Origin: Ensifer adhaerens
GTDB lineage: Bacteria > Pseudomonadota > Alphaproteobacteria > Rhizobiales > Rhizobiaceae
Assembly: GCF_001270265.1 (NCBI RefSeq)
Contig: NZ_LGAP01000008.1
Span: forward strand, 62,001-126,000
DNA length: 64,000 nucleotides
Direction: 5' to 3'
Shown: piece after piece, positions 7,801 to 17,205 of the stretch
Position numbering within the stretch: the stretch's first letter is position 1
Layout of the letters: each line of letters opens with the position of its first letter
The notes under the pieces: generated by a model
Seen by the model: only the letters and a program-made list of their open reading frames with translations
Told to the model about the DNA's origin: nothing
Databases searched by the model: none
Program-made: the position numbers and the translations under genes

Positions 7801-8229
7801 TCAGACTTTGCGGAACTCGAGGTGGTAGGTGACCTCTTCGCCCGTGGTCGGATCGATACCCGGCGCGCTGTGGATCACCAGCCGCTTGCCGTCCAGAACA
7901 AAGGGGCGGATCAGGTCCGAAGTGCCCCAGTTGGGATTCCAACTCGCATCGACATGATGAATGACCTTGCCGTCCTCAAGCGTATAGGAACCGGCATAGG
8001 CGAGCATGGAATCGAAGAGCGCGACCTTTTCCTCGTCGGTGGGCGTCGTGCCGTTCGGCACGGGCCGCTGACGCTGGACCACCACCGCGGTCATGCGGCC
8101 ATCCGGCTGGTAGGAGAGGTAGCCGATAGGGTCGGGACCCATCGCATCGGTGACTTCGCCCGATGCCACCGCCTTGCGGGTCCAGGAGAGCATTTTCCAG
8201 GTGCCGAGCAGGTCCGCCGCGTTTGCCAT
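7801..8229 (-). CDS. Lipocalin-like domain protein
   Basis: This 142-residue soluble protein opens LLGTWKMLSWTR and continues with PDPIGYLSYQPDGRMTAVV, the usual blocks of lipocalin-like (Lipocalin_5) proteins. A late segment, GKRLVIHSAPGIDPTTGEEV, matches the end of the barrel. There is no signal peptide, so it is probably cytoplasmic. The ligand is unknown. GAGGTGAAC just before ATG 8229 serves as ribosome site. It stands alone on the minus strand. Confidence 0.85.
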   Translation of the reverse strand: MANAADLLGTWKMLSWTRKAVASGEVTDAMGPDPIGYLSYQPDGRMTAVVVQRQRPVPNGTTPTDEEKVALFDSMLAYAGSYTLEDGKVIHHVDASWNPNWGTSDLIRPFVLDGKRLVIHSAPGIDPTTGEEVTYHLEFRKV

Positions 8230-8362
8230 CGTTCACCTCTATGGAAATTAGATAAATCTAAAATACCAGGTGAATCGCGATCGGAACAGATTGGCTGCGC
8301 TTGGATTGAACTGCGGCGAGCGTGGTCGTCGCTTTGGAACGACGGCATAGAGCGCATAAAAA

Positions 8363-8386
8363 AGGCCCCCGCGCAGGCGGGAGCCT
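8363..8386 (-). terminator. Rho-independent terminator of ilvD
   Basis: A G+C-rich stem (8363-8386) is followed on the minus strand by six T residues (8363-8358). It lies about 125 bp downstream of the ilvD stop codon. Confidence 0.75.
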
Positions 8387-8408
8387 CTTATCTGTTGCCA
8401 GTCGACCT

Positions 8409-8513
8409 TTAGATCATTTCATTGTTTCATTGAAACAGTGAAATGATCTAACTCTTTGAAATTACGCAATTCCTGACGGAAAACCGTTTCACACTTTTCC
8501 TGGAATCGCTTTA
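8409..8513. repeat. RIME-like intergenic mosaic element, variant copy
   Basis: The second half (8459-8513) has the same CCTGACGGAAAACCG and CACTTTTCCTGGAA core as the three other copies in this window. The first palindrome differs: AGATCATTTCATTGTTTC (8411-8428) pairs with 8432-8449 with one mismatch. The right end overlaps the ilvD stop codon. RIMEs are non-coding palindromic repeats known from rhizobia. Confidence 0.75.
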
Positions 8514-10349
8514 GAGGTCGCCGAGGTCGCGAACCGCGCCGCGGTCTGCGGAGGTGGCGAAGGCGGCGTAAGCCTTGAGTGCTGTCGTCACCTTGCGCTT
8601 GCGCACTTCGCTCGGCTTCCAGCCCTTGGCGTCCTGCTCGGCGCGGCGGCTGGCGAGTTCTGCCTCGTCGACGCGCAGGCTGATCGTGCGGTTGGGGATG
8701 TCGATGTCGATCATGTCGCCTTCGCGCACCAGGCCGATCGTACCGCCGTTTGCCGCTTCCGGCGAGACGTGGCCGATCGAAAGACCCGAAGTGCCGCCGG
8801 AGAAGCGGCCGTCGGTGATCAGCGCACAGGCCTTGCCGAGGCCCTTCGACTTCAGATAGCTCGTCGGATAGAGCATTTCCTGCATGCCCGGGCCGCCCTT
8901 CGGACCTTCGTAACGGATGACGACGACGTCGCCGGCCTTGATCTCGTTGGCGAGGATGGCCTTGACCGATGCGTCCTGGCTTTCGAACACCCGTGCCGGG
9001 CCGGAGAACTTCAGGATGCTTTCGTCGACGCCGGCGGTTTTCACGATGCAGCCGTCGAGCGCGATGTTGCCCTTGAGCACGGCGAGGCCGCCGTCCTTGG
9101 AGAAGGGATGTTCGACCGAGCGGATGACGCCCTTTTCGCGGTCGGTGTCGAGCTCGTCCCAGCGGGCTTCCTGGCTGAAGGCGACCTGGGTCGGAATACC
9201 GCCGGGGGCCGCGCGGAAGAAATTGCGCACGGTTTCGCTCGTCGTGCGGGTGATGTCCCAACGGTCGATGGCGTGGCCGAGGGTTTCGCTGTGCACGGTC
9301 GGGCAATCGCGGTTGATCAGCCCACCCTTTTCGAGTTCGCCGAGGATCGACATGATGCCGCCGGCGCGGTGCACGTCTTCCATGTGCACGTCGCTCTTGG
9401 CCGGCGCCACCTTCGACAGGCAGGGAACCTTGCGCGACAGTCGGTCGATGTCGGCCATGGTGAAGTCGACCTCACCCTCATGGGCGGCGGCGAGAATGTG
9501 CAGAACGGTGTTGGTCGAGCCACCCATGGCGATGTCGAGTGCCATGGCGTTTTCGAAGGCCTGCTTCGAGGCGACGTTGCGCGGCAATACGCTGTCATCG
9601 TCCTGCTCGTAGTGGCGGCGGGCGATGTCGACGATCAGGTGGCCGGCCTCGACGAACAGGCGCTTGCGATCGGCGTGGGTTGCGAGTGTCGAGCCGTTGC
9701 CCGGCAACGACAGACCAAGCGCTTCCGTCAGACAGTTCATCGAATTGGCGGTGAACATGCCGGAACAGGAACCGCAGGTCGGGCAGGCGGAACGCTCGAT
9801 GACCTTGACGTCCTCGTCGGAGATGTTGTCGTCGGCAGCAGCAACCATGGCGTCGACCAGATCGAGCGCATGCGTCTTGCCGTGCAGCACGACCTTGCCG
9901 GCTTCCATCGGGCCGCCGGAGACGAAGACGGCCGGAATGTTAAGGCGCAGTGCCGCCATCAGCATGCCGGGGGTGATCTTGTCGCAGTTGGAGATGCAGA
10001 CCATGGCGTCGGCACAATGGGCATTGACCATGTATTCGACGCTGTCGGCGATGATCTCGCGCGACGGCAGCGAATAGAGCATGCCGTCATGGCCCATGGC
10101 GATGCCGTCATCGACGGCGATCGTGTTGAATTCCTTGGCAACGCCGCCGGCCGCCTCGATCTCGCGGGCGACGAGCTGGCCGAGGTCCTTGAGGTGCACG
10201 TGGCCCGGCACGAACTGCGTGAACGAGTTGACCACCGCAATAATCGGCTTGCCGAAGTCGCTGTCCTTCATGCCCGTCGCGCGCCAAAGGCCGCGGGCGC
10301 CGGCCATGTTGCGGCCGTGGGTGGTGGTGCGGGAGCGATAGGCAGGCAT
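8511..10349 (-). CDS. ilvD: Dihydroxy-acid dehydratase
   Basis: This 612-residue enzyme catalyses the dehydration of 2,3-dihydroxy-isovalerate and 2,3-dihydroxy-3-methylvalerate in isoleucine/valine synthesis. Typical features are the [20 protein letters not shown] start, an [11 protein letters not shown] block with an iron-sulfur ligand Cys, and the [19 protein letters not shown] block with further ligands. It is full length. The stop codon lies at the edge of a RIME-like repeat, and a terminator follows at 8363-8386. It is monocistronic. Confidence 0.97.
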   Translation of the reverse strand: MPAYRSRTTTHGRNMAGARGLWRATGMKDSDFGKPIIAVVNSFTQFVPGHVHLKDLGQLVAREIEAAGGVAKEFNTIAVDDGIAMGHDGMLYSLPSREIIADSVEYMVNAHCADAMVCISNCDKITPGMLMAALRLNIPAVFVSGGPMEAGKVVLHGKTHALDLVDAMVAAADDNISDEDVKVIERSACPTCGSCSGMFTANSMNCLTEALGLSLPGNGSTLATHADRKRLFVEAGHLIVDIARRHYEQDDDSVLPRNVASKQAFENAMALDIAMGGSTNTVLHILAAAHEGEVDFTMADIDRLSRKVPCLSKVAPAKSDVHMEDVHRAGGIMSILGELEKGGLINRDCPTVHSETLGHAIDRWDITRTTSETVRNFFRAAPGGIPTQVAFSQEARWDELDTDREKGVIRSVEHPFSKDGGLAVLKGNIALDGCIVKTAGVDESILKFSGPARVFESQDASVKAILANEIKAGDVVVIRYEGPKGGPGMQEMLYPTSYLKSKGLGKACALITDGRFSGGTSGLSIGHVSPEAANGGTIGLVREGDMIDIDIPNRTISLRVDEAELASRRAEQDAKGWKPSEVRKRKVTTALKAYAAFATSADRGAVRDLGDL

Positions 10350-10651
10350 GGACGTTTTCCTTCAAGGACGAAATGTCATTGGCTGATATGACGATCACCG
10401 ACCGCCAGTGCAGGGGCTACCTAGCGCAAAATTGCGTGCACGTCATCTTTTGCGTCAGATTATTTCGACGCCGCACTGCCCGCATCTTGGCTGGATATCC
10501 GCCCCTCGCGGCACTGTAGCCGGGTGCCTTTGCCTTGGACACCCGGCATTTGATCTCCCTTATGAAAATCTTATGCCACCGGATGCAAGTCGCAATCGAA
10601 ACCGGACGCGGGGCGGGGTTAGCCTTCACTCATCGACAACGGGTGAGCACC
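10350..10651. other. Intergenic region between ilvD and the orphan-dapA cluster
   Basis: About 300 bp separate the divergent ilvD and orphan genes. It must hold both promoters. I see no clear gene, leader peptide, attenuator or repeat here. Confidence 0.5.
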
Positions 10652-11158
10652 ATGACCCTTTACGATTTCAGCTTTCGCCATCGTCCCGAGACACCGGATC
10701 GCCAGCCCGGTATCGATCGCTTCGAGGGGGCGGACCGCGCCGAAAGCGGGCCGGATGCCTTGAAGCTCCTGCTCCTGCGCATCGCGGCGGTGCGTCGCCT
10801 GCGTGAACACCACGTCTGGGAGGCCGTGCGGTTGCTCCAAGACATGCCTGAGCTGGTCGCTGAAGACTGGCCGTCGCGCCGCTTCCGCGAGCTCATGGCC
10901 GCCGACGCGCTGGTCGACGCCGTGATCCACTTGACGACCGCGACCGAAGCCAAGCTCTGCCTGCGCACCCTCAGCCATGAATGCGGCCTGTGGACCTGCA
11001 CACTTCGCTACGCACCGGCCGATGCCGGCCGCCTGACATTCAAGGCCCGCCACGCCGATCTGGCATCGGCCATCCTGGCCGCCTTCCTGCAATGCTGCCG
11101 CGTCTATCGGCTTTCAATCGAAAGCGACGGCACCCGCCGCGGCCATCTCCCAACCTGA
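10652..11158 (+). CDS. Hypothetical protein of unknown family
   Basis: I do not recognise this 168-residue protein. The start at ATG 10652 is uncertain: the upstream site is weak and the frame continues 39 codons upstream. The protein is rich in Leu, Ala and Arg with a likely all-helical first half (LKLLLLRIAAVRRLREHHVW) and a mixed second half with four cysteines. There is no signal peptide or membrane segment. Eleven bases separate its stop from the dapA-like start, so the two are probably co-transcribed. Confidence 0.65.
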   Translation: MTLYDFSFRHRPETPDRQPGIDRFEGADRAESGPDALKLLLLRIAAVRRLREHHVWEAVRLLQDMPELVAEDWPSRRFRELMAADALVDAVIHLTTATEAKLCLRTLSHECGLWTCTLRYAPADAGRLTFKARHADLASAILAAFLQCCRVYRLSIESDGTRRGHLPT

Positions 11159-11169
11159 AGGACATTTCC

Positions 11170-12108
11170 ATGAGCGATCATTCGCTTCGCCTCGAAGGGG
11201 CGATCACGGCGTTGGTCACGCCATTTCGGGACGGCAAGGTCGATACGATCGGCCTGATGTCGCTGGTCGAATGGCAGATCCGCCACGGTATTTCCGGCAT
11301 CGTCGCCTGCGGAACCACCAGCGAAGCGGCAACGCTTTCCCGCGCCGAGCGATCGATGGTCATCGAACGGTGCGTCGAGGTCGCCGAAAGGAAAATCCCG
11401 GTTGTCGCCGGCACGGGCACGAACTCTACCGAAACGACGATCGAATTGACCGCTGAGGCCAAGGCGCTCGGCGCCGACGCTGCGCTCATCGTTGCGCCGT
11501 ACTACAACAAGCCCTCCCAGGAAGGGATCTATCGCCACTATGAGGCCCTCGTCCGGGCGGTCGATCTGCCTGTGATCGTCTACAACGTGCCCTCGCGCAC
11601 CGGCGTCGATATCGCGCCGCGCACGCTCGAGCGATTGGCGCAGCTGCCCGGCATCGTCGGCATCAAGGATGCGACGGGTGACGTCGGTCGTTTCCTCGCC
11701 TCGCCGCCATCTCTCAAAGCGCGGCTCTGCCAATTCTCCGGCAGCGACCAGACGGCGCTGCCGTTCAATCTTTGCGGTGGGCACGGCACGATTTCGGTGG
11801 CGGCGAATGTCGTGCCGAGGCTGATGGTTTCCCTGCATCACGCGATCGCAACCGGCAACGCCCAAGCGGCTGTCGCCATCCATCAGCGGCTCCAGCCTGT
11901 GTTCACCGCACTTGAACGCGAAACCAATCCGGGCCCGATCAAATACGCCTTGCATCTGGCACGGGGGCTCAGCCCCGAGGTCCGGCTGCCGCTGACGACG
12001 GTGTCGCCGGAAACCGCCGCCGAGATCCGCTCGGCACTCGAACCGCTGATCGAGGTTCGTGGCGGTCAACATGCCAGCCCGCGCTTGCCCCTCGCGCTTG
12101 TGAGCTGA
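11170..12108 (+). CDS. dapA: DapA-like class I aldolase (4-hydroxy-tetrahydrodipicolinate synthase family)
   Basis: This 312-residue protein starts at ATG 11170 behind AAGGA. It has the DapA/NAL signatures: the CGTTSEAATLS loop near residue 44, IVYNVPSRTG with the catalytic Tyr (near 137), and GIKDATGD with the Schiff-base Lys (near 165). The Arg in SRTG that binds the dicarboxylate is kept. DapA condenses pyruvate with aspartate semialdehyde in lysine synthesis. The loop is GTTSE rather than the usual GTTGE, and the neighbours are not lysine genes. It may be a second copy or a related pyruvate aldolase. Confidence 0.85.
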   Translation: MSDHSLRLEGAITALVTPFRDGKVDTIGLMSLVEWQIRHGISGIVACGTTSEAATLSRAERSMVIERCVEVAERKIPVVAGTGTNSTETTIELTAEAKALGADAALIVAPYYNKPSQEGIYRHYEALVRAVDLPVIVYNVPSRTGVDIAPRTLERLAQLPGIVGIKDATGDVGRFLASPPSLKARLCQFSGSDQTALPFNLCGGHGTISVAANVVPRLMVSLHHAIATGNAQAAVAIHQRLQPVFTALERETNPGPIKYALHLARGLSPEVRLPLTTVSPETAAEIRSALEPLIEVRGGQHASPRLPLALVS

Positions 12109-12222
12109 GGCCACGGCCATCGACGGGGCGGTTCCATGTCATCGCAGATTGGGCGGCTTTTGCCGCTGTGCACGACTGGCACGGCACGCGCTTCGTATCA
12201 AACACAACAAAGGAGACAGACC

Positions 12223-12405
12223 ATGTCACGCTTCCCCCATCTTGCCGCACAGGCGGAACAAAGACGCCGGTCGCAGGGGACCGACAGCTATCCCGCCGAC
12301 AACAGTGTGGTTCGCGACGCCTTCCTCGGCATCGGCATCCGCCTCGGTATCGTGCTCGGGCTCGCCTACGGCATCCAGACCGTCATTCCCTGGCTCGCCG
12401 GTTGA
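12223..12405 (+). CDS. Small single-pass membrane protein
   Basis: This 60-residue protein starts at ATG 12223 after AAAGGAGACAGACC, a very strong site that supports it being real. The first 30 residues are polar (SRFPHLAAQAEQRRRSQG); residues 34-57 form one hydrophobic helix (FLGIGIRLGIVLGLAYGIQTV). I do not recognise the family. It follows the dapA-like gene by 114 bp on the same strand. Confidence 0.7.
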   Translation: MSRFPHLAAQAEQRRRSQGTDSYPADNSVVRDAFLGIGIRLGIVLGLAYGIQTVIPWLAG

Positions 12406-12441
12406 GCCGTCGCACTCTTCGTCAACAAGGAACATTCGACC

Positions 12442-12717
12442 ATGGGCAGTATGCAGCAGGTACGTCGCGGTTTTCTGGCGCGCGCGCGTTTCGTCGTCGG
12501 GCGCGATAGCCACGGCTGGTGGGTTGTTTCCGACCGCAAGGGATTGGTCGGAGGGCTGTTCACCAACGAGGCGGCAGCGATCCATTTCGCAATGGAAGCA
12601 AGCGATCGCCATCCCGAAGAGGTTTGCCGGGCGCCCGACAGCGCCGCCATCGACCTCGGTACGTTTGCGAGCAGATCGAGCGCGCGCAGGCAGCCCCGGC
12701 GCCGCGCCCACTCCTGA
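12442..12717 (+). CDS. Small hypothetical protein
   Basis: This 91-residue protein starts at ATG 12442 with AAGGA ten bases upstream. The middle part (RDSHGWWVVSDRKGLVGG followed by LFTNEAAAIHFA) looks like small DUF2188-type proteins, in which a WVV strand and an alanine-rich helix occur; this link is tentative. The C-terminus is strongly basic (SRSSARRQPRRRAHS), so nucleic-acid binding is possible. It lies 36 bp after the small membrane protein and ends before a 13-bp stem terminator. Confidence 0.65.
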   Translation: MGSMQQVRRGFLARARFVVGRDSHGWWVVSDRKGLVGGLFTNEAAAIHFAMEASDRHPEEVCRAPDSAAIDLGTFASRSSARRQPRRRAHS

Positions 12718-12730
12718 TCTCCAAGCCCTT

Positions 12731-12768
12731 GTTTCCGTCGGTCGCGGGATCGCGTGACCGACGGAAAC
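12731..12768 (+). terminator. Hairpin ending the dapA-like cluster
   Basis: GTTTCCGTCGGTC (12731-12743) pairs perfectly with GACCGACGGAAAC (12756-12768). It follows the 91-residue gene by 13 bp. No T run follows. Confidence 0.55.
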
Positions 12769-12953
12769 AGAATGCAGCATACCTCCCAAGGCGGTCATGG
12801 TGCGGCCTGTTCGGATCCTGTCAGCCCCTGATATCTTGATGTTAGTGCTTGCTTGCAAAGCCGTGCGAGCGGGTCCATTCTTTTACGTTGATTGTGTCCA
12901 AACGGCTCTGGATGGCATGCGGCACGCCGGGCCTCTTCGAAGGTTCGCCATTG

Positions 12954-15900
12954 ATGAACTGTCATGAATGCGGTTGCGAGATCGAGGGGCGATTTTCGTT
13001 CTGCCCGAGATGCGGAGCCAAGCAGCGGAGCCTGTGTCCGAGCTGTGGCGCGGAGTGTCTCCCCAGTTTCGCTTTCTGCCCGAATTGCGGCACGCCGATG
13101 GACAAGCCGGCGGCAGCAAAAGTTTTGGTGTCTGGGCAGGCTGCGGTGATACCGGCGCCAAGGGCGGCACGGGATCCATCCGTACCGGCATCGAGTGACA
13201 ACGAAAATGCCGACCGCCGCACCGCAACCATCCTTTTTGCCGATCTGTGCGGCTTCACAGGCCTTGGCGAACATATGGATCCGGAGATCCTGCAGACGTT
13301 TCAGAACGAACTCTTTGCAGAATTGACAGAAGCGGTCGAAGCCTATGGCGGGTTCGTCGATAAATTCATCGGCGATGCGCTGCTCGCCCTTTTTGGCGCC
13401 CCGGTGGCGCATGAGGACGATGCCGAGCGAGCCCTTCGGGCGGCGATCGACATGATCGCGCGCGCAAGCCTGATTGGTGAACGCTGGCAGGATCGCATTG
13501 GTGCGCCGCTGAACCTGCATATCGGGTTGAATACCGGTACCGTGGTTGCCGGCGCCCTGGGAGCCGGAGACAGCAAATCCTATTCGGTCACGGGCGATGC
13601 GGTGAACACCGCCCAGCGCCTGCAGTCAATGGCAGGGCCCGGTGAGATCCTCGTTGGACCGGTCACATACCGCGTGACCCGCCATGCCTTCGCTTATGAG
13701 GCGCTGGGTGCAACCGCATTGCGCGGCAAAGCTGGCATCGTCGAGGTGTACCGACTGATCGAGGTTCTTGATGCACCCGGGGCCGCACGCGGTCTGGAGG
13801 CCCTGGGCCTGACAGCGCCATTGGTCGGGCGCGATGGGGAAATGAAGCGTCTGCTCGATTGTCTGGAACTTGCCTGTGACGGGACCGCGCAATTGGTGCG
13901 GCTGTCCGGTGAAGCGGGGATGGGGAAATCGCGGCTCGTCAACGCGTTTCTGGCGCTGGTCGCCGTCGATCCGCGCTTCGGCCACGTCGTCGTTCGCCGC
14001 GCAAGCTCTTCGTCGCTGGGCGAGCCGTCCTACGGGGTTCTCGCGTCTGTCTTGCGCGGGGCCTACGGCATTTCGACCTTCGACACATTGGCGCGGACCA
14101 CCGAGCTTCTTACCGCGGGGCTAGCGGAGATCGGCTTTACGCCTGAAAAGCTGGAACAGCTTGTGCCGCTTTTCCTTCGCATCCTGGGGATGGGGACGCA
14201 CGACGAAATGTTGCGGCATGTGGAGCCGGAGCAGATGCGTCGCCAGCTCTTTGCGGCGGTGCGAGCCATCTTCGAGCGGCGCCTGTCACGCGCGCCGCTG
14301 CTGCTGGTGATCGAGGATCTGCATTGGGCCGATGCCGCGTCGCTCGATGCCATTGCGTTTGTCCTCGACCGGATGGAGGGCGGTCCGTTGATGATGCTGA
14401 CGACGCAGCGCCCCGACGCGGCGGTCGAGCGGCTGAAGCCTGGTCGAACGAGCCTCACGGCGTTGCGGCTCACGCCGCTGACCGAGGTTGAGGGGCGAAG
14501 GCTGCTTTCAGCCTTCTTCGGTGCGGATGGCCTGCACCGGGGACTGGCCGGCCGTATACTGGCACGTGCGGGCGGAAATCCACTGTTCATCGAGGAAATC
14601 GTACGCGGTTTGATTGAAGTCGACGCCCTGAAGCACCACGGGACCGCCTGGCGGGTGGTCGAGCGCGAGGCAACCGTCGATATTCCCGTGACCATCGAAG
14701 CCATGTTGCTGGGCAGGATCGACCGGCTGCAGCCGCAATCGCGCAGACTGCTTCATTATGCGGCGGTCATCGGTCCGCGGTTTGACGTCGACTTGCTGCG
14801 GATCGTTGCCGGCGACGAAACCACGATCGATGCGGCGCTGGATCTTCTGTGCGATACCGAGATTATCGAGGAGACGCGGGACGGCCGCTTGCAGGGCGTG
14901 CAGACCTACCGCTTTACCCAGACCCTGCTGCAGGAGGTGGTCTACAACAACCTGCTTCTGCGTCGGCGCGCGGAGATACATGCTGTTGTCGCCGAAAGTC
15001 TCGAGCGTCGCTACGGAGCACAGACCACAAGGCTGGAGGAGATGGCGCTGCTTGGCCACCATTTCAGCCAATCGGAGGAAAAGTCGAAAGGCGCACACTA
15101 TCTGATGGCGGCTGGAGAACACGCGCAGGCGATCTATGCGAACGACGATGCCATCCGGTTCTACCAGCAGGCTATGGCCGCCTGGGCAGCGGTTGGCGAG
15201 GAAGGGGCCGAATGGCTTGCCGCCCGCGAGCGAGTTGCCGATCTGCTCAGCCCTTCGGGCCAGCGCGACGCGGCTGCAGGGCACTACGCTTGGCTCCTCG
15301 ACGTCTATCGCACGACCGACAACCGGGTCTCCGCCGCTCGCATTCAGCGCAAATTTGGACATCTCCTATGGGAAACGGCGCGGCGCGACGAGGCCCTGAC
15401 AGCGTTCGCGGCGGCGGCCCTTCTTTTGGAGAACGCGGACGCGCCGATCGAAAGCGCCCACCTCTCGCAGGAACGCGGTCACCTGGCCTTTCGTATGGGC
15501 AACTGTGTCGACGCCATGGCCTGGGCCGACGATGCGTTGAAGCGTGTCGGGACCTTGGCGCCCGAAGCGTTGGATGCTCGACGCGAGATGGATCGCGTAA
15601 CGGCGGAAGCCCTCAATACCAAAGGCGTGGCATTGGCGCGCCTTAACCGCGGCACCGAGGCAATTGCAACGATCGAGCGCAGTGTCGCGGTCGCCGAGGC
15701 GGCCGATCTGCTCAATGCAGCTTGCCGAGGCTACACCAACCTTGCCGTTCTCTACACGATCATCGAGCCGCGACGGGCAATCGAAGTCTGCAAATTCGGC
15801 TTCGACCTGGCGCAGCGTATCGGGGATCTCGGCTTTCAGGCGCGCCTTCTTTCCAATCTGGCCGTGGCCTATTGCACCTTTACGGACCGCTGTGCCGCCG

Positions 15901-16232
15901 ATGGCATTCCGGCAGCCGAACGGGCCATCGCCATCGACCGCGAACTCGATCAGCGCGATCACCTGCCGGTATCGCTGCTGGTGCTGGGACAGATCGACCA
16001 GTGTCACGGTCGCCCCGATGTCGCGCGTCTCCTGTACGAGGAAGCACTCGAACTCGCTTTCGAAACGCGAGAGGCGCAGCTGCTGTTTCCGTGCTATGAT
16101 GGCTTGGCGACGCTCTGCCTTGATGCGGGTGATCTCGATGGTGCGGAAAGGCACTTCGCCTCGGCTCGCGACATATGCACTCGGCACGGTCTTGATCCCG
16201 AAGCGTTGATGATATTGCCGTTCCTCGACTAG
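12954..16232 (+). CDS. Zinc-ribbon / class III adenylyl cyclase / AAA ATPase / TPR signalling protein
   Basis: The start is set at ATG 12954 (GAAGG upstream), giving 1092 residues. Residues 3-45 hold four CxxC pairs (3/6, 17/20, 28/31, 42/45), a double zinc ribbon. A class III nucleotide cyclase domain follows (about 88-265), with metal Asp97 in FADLCGF, Lys137 and Asp141 in DKFIGDALLALFG, and the NTAQR transition-state pair. Next is a STAND-like ATPase with Walker A GEAGMGKSR and Walker B LLLVIEDLHWAD. The remaining half is helical, TPR-like. All cyclase residues needed for activity seem present, so it probably makes cAMP under control of the ATPase and repeats. It is monocistronic. Confidence 0.92.
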   Translation: MNCHECGCEIEGRFSFCPRCGAKQRSLCPSCGAECLPSFAFCPNCGTPMDKPAAAKVLVSGQAAVIPAPRAARDPSVPASSDNENADRRTATILFADLCGFTGLGEHMDPEILQTFQNELFAELTEAVEAYGGFVDKFIGDALLALFGAPVAHEDDAERALRAAIDMIARASLIGERWQDRIGAPLNLHIGLNTGTVVAGALGAGDSKSYSVTGDAVNTAQRLQSMAGPGEILVGPVTYRVTRHAFAYEALGATALRGKAGIVEVYRLIEVLDAPGAARGLEALGLTAPLVGRDGEMKRLLDCLELACDGTAQLVRLSGEAGMGKSRLVNAFLALVAVDPRFGHVVVRRASSSSLGEPSYGVLASVLRGAYGISTFDTLARTTELLTAGLAEIGFTPEKLEQLVPLFLRILGMGTHDEMLRHVEPEQMRRQLFAAVRAIFERRLSRAPLLLVIEDLHWADAASLDAIAFVLDRMEGGPLMMLTTQRPDAAVERLKPGRTSLTALRLTPLTEVEGRRLLSAFFGADGLHRGLAGRILARAGGNPLFIEEIVRGLIEVDALKHHGTAWRVVEREATVDIPVTIEAMLLGRIDRLQPQSRRLLHYAAVIGPRFDVDLLRIVAGDETTIDAALDLLCDTEIIEETRDGRLQGVQTYRFTQTLLQEVVYNNLLLRRRAEIHAVVAESLERRYGAQTTRLEEMALLGHHFSQSEEKSKGAHYLMAAGEHAQAIYANDDAIRFYQQAMAAWAAVGEEGAEWLAARERVADLLSPSGQRDAAAGHYAWLLDVYRTTDNRVSAARIQRKFGHLLWETARRDEALTAFAAAALLLENADAPIESAHLSQERGHLAFRMGNCVDAMAWADDALKRVGTLAPEALDARREMDRVTAEALNTKGVALARLNRGTEAIATIERSVAVAEAADLLNAACRGYTNLAVLYTIIEPRRAIEVCKFGFDLAQRIGDLGFQARLLSNLAVAYCTFTDRCAADGIPAAERAIAIDRELDQRDHLPVSLLVLGQIDQCHGRPDVARLLYEEALELAFETREAQLLFPCYDGLATLCLDAGDLDGAERHFASARDICTRHGLDPEALMILPFLD

Positions 16233-16424
16233 GGCGCCGCAGGGCAGGTCCGTCGAAGGTAAATACGAAGATCCAGATTGCATGATCGGCCGCCGACGGT
16301 TTCCGAAAGAGAGACCTGTGTCGCCAATCGGTTCTGCACCGGACGAGGTGGTTGCGTTCATGTCATTGCGCGAGACTTGCCCCCGCATCTCCGTAACCCA
16401 CGACCGGCATGAGGAGACAAAATC

Positions 16425-17102
16425 ATGGTTGAACAACACAATGGACCACTACAGCCCGGTGACCGGGCGCCGAACGTGGTGCTCGATGCGATTACCCAGG
16501 ACGGGCAGATTGCCATTGACGATTTTCGCGGTCGCAAGCCGGTGCTGGTCGGCCTGTTCCGCGGCCTGCATTGCCCCTTCTGCAGACGGCAGATCGCCGC
16601 GATGGCGCAGCTCGACGGGGCGCTGCGCGAAAAAGGCATCGAGAGCCTGACGATCGTCAACACGCCGATCGAGCGGGCCCGGCTCTATTTCCGCTACCAC
16701 CCGCTGCCGCATCTGCTGGCGGCTTCCGATCCGGAGCGGGTTTCGCATCGGGCGTTCGGCTTGCCCAATCTTCAATTCACCGAGGATGAGGACGAATGGC
16801 CTCACAAGGTCGCCAAGAAAACTATTCTGGCGATGCGCGTCGACATGCCGGGCGAGCTGCCCACGGCGATGGATCCTTGGGCAGCGTCGGCCTATCTCGA
16901 CAAGACGGACGGGTATGAAATCACGCAGGACGACGAACGCATGATGGCCACGGGCGAAGGGCAGCTCGTCGGCGAGTTCCTGCTCGATCGGGATGGGATC
17001 GTCCGGTGGAGCTTTACCGAGGTAACGGCCGACGGACATAACATGTTCGGCGTGCCCCGCCGCGAGGAACTGATGTCGGCTGCGTCGAGCGTCGGCCATT
17101 GA
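16425..17102 (+). CDS. Peroxiredoxin-like protein (AhpC/TSA fold)
   Basis: This 225-residue protein starts at ATG 16425 with AGGAGA nine bases upstream. A thioredoxin fold is visible: PGDRAPNVVLDAI, then VGLFRGLHCPFCRRQI with a CPFC motif at about residues 50-53 in place of the usual TxxC peroxidatic loop. A later block, GEFLLDRDGIVRWSF, is typical of the AhpC/TSA superfamily. It is probably a cytosolic thiol oxidoreductase; the reductant and substrate are unknown. Confidence 0.88.
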   Translation: MVEQHNGPLQPGDRAPNVVLDAITQDGQIAIDDFRGRKPVLVGLFRGLHCPFCRRQIAAMAQLDGALREKGIESLTIVNTPIERARLYFRYHPLPHLLAASDPERVSHRAFGLPNLQFTEDEDEWPHKVAKKTILAMRVDMPGELPTAMDPWAASAYLDKTDGYEITQDDERMMATGEGQLVGEFLLDRDGIVRWSFTEVTADGHNMFGVPRREELMSAASSVGH

Positions 17103-17151
17103 CGACGGCGGGGTTGCCCCGTCCCTGCCGCTCCCACCTTTAAGAACAATG

Positions 17152-17183
17152 CTGCCCCAGAGACGGAAACGTCTCTGGGGCAG
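17152..17183. terminator. Bidirectional hairpin between convergent genes
   Basis: CTGCCCCAGAGACG (17152-17165) and CGTCTCTGGGGCAG (17170-17183) make a perfect 14-bp stem with a GAAA tetraloop, between the peroxiredoxin-like gene (plus) and an alpha/beta hydrolase (minus). Confidence 0.75.
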
Positions 17184-17205
17184 CACGTTTGAGTGAGGGC
17201 TGACG

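Noticed and set aside
8769..10391. A 540-codon plus-strand open frame opposite ilvD
   Set aside because: It mirrors the ilvD codon pattern; the protein is rich in Asp, Gly and Arg with no family resemblance.
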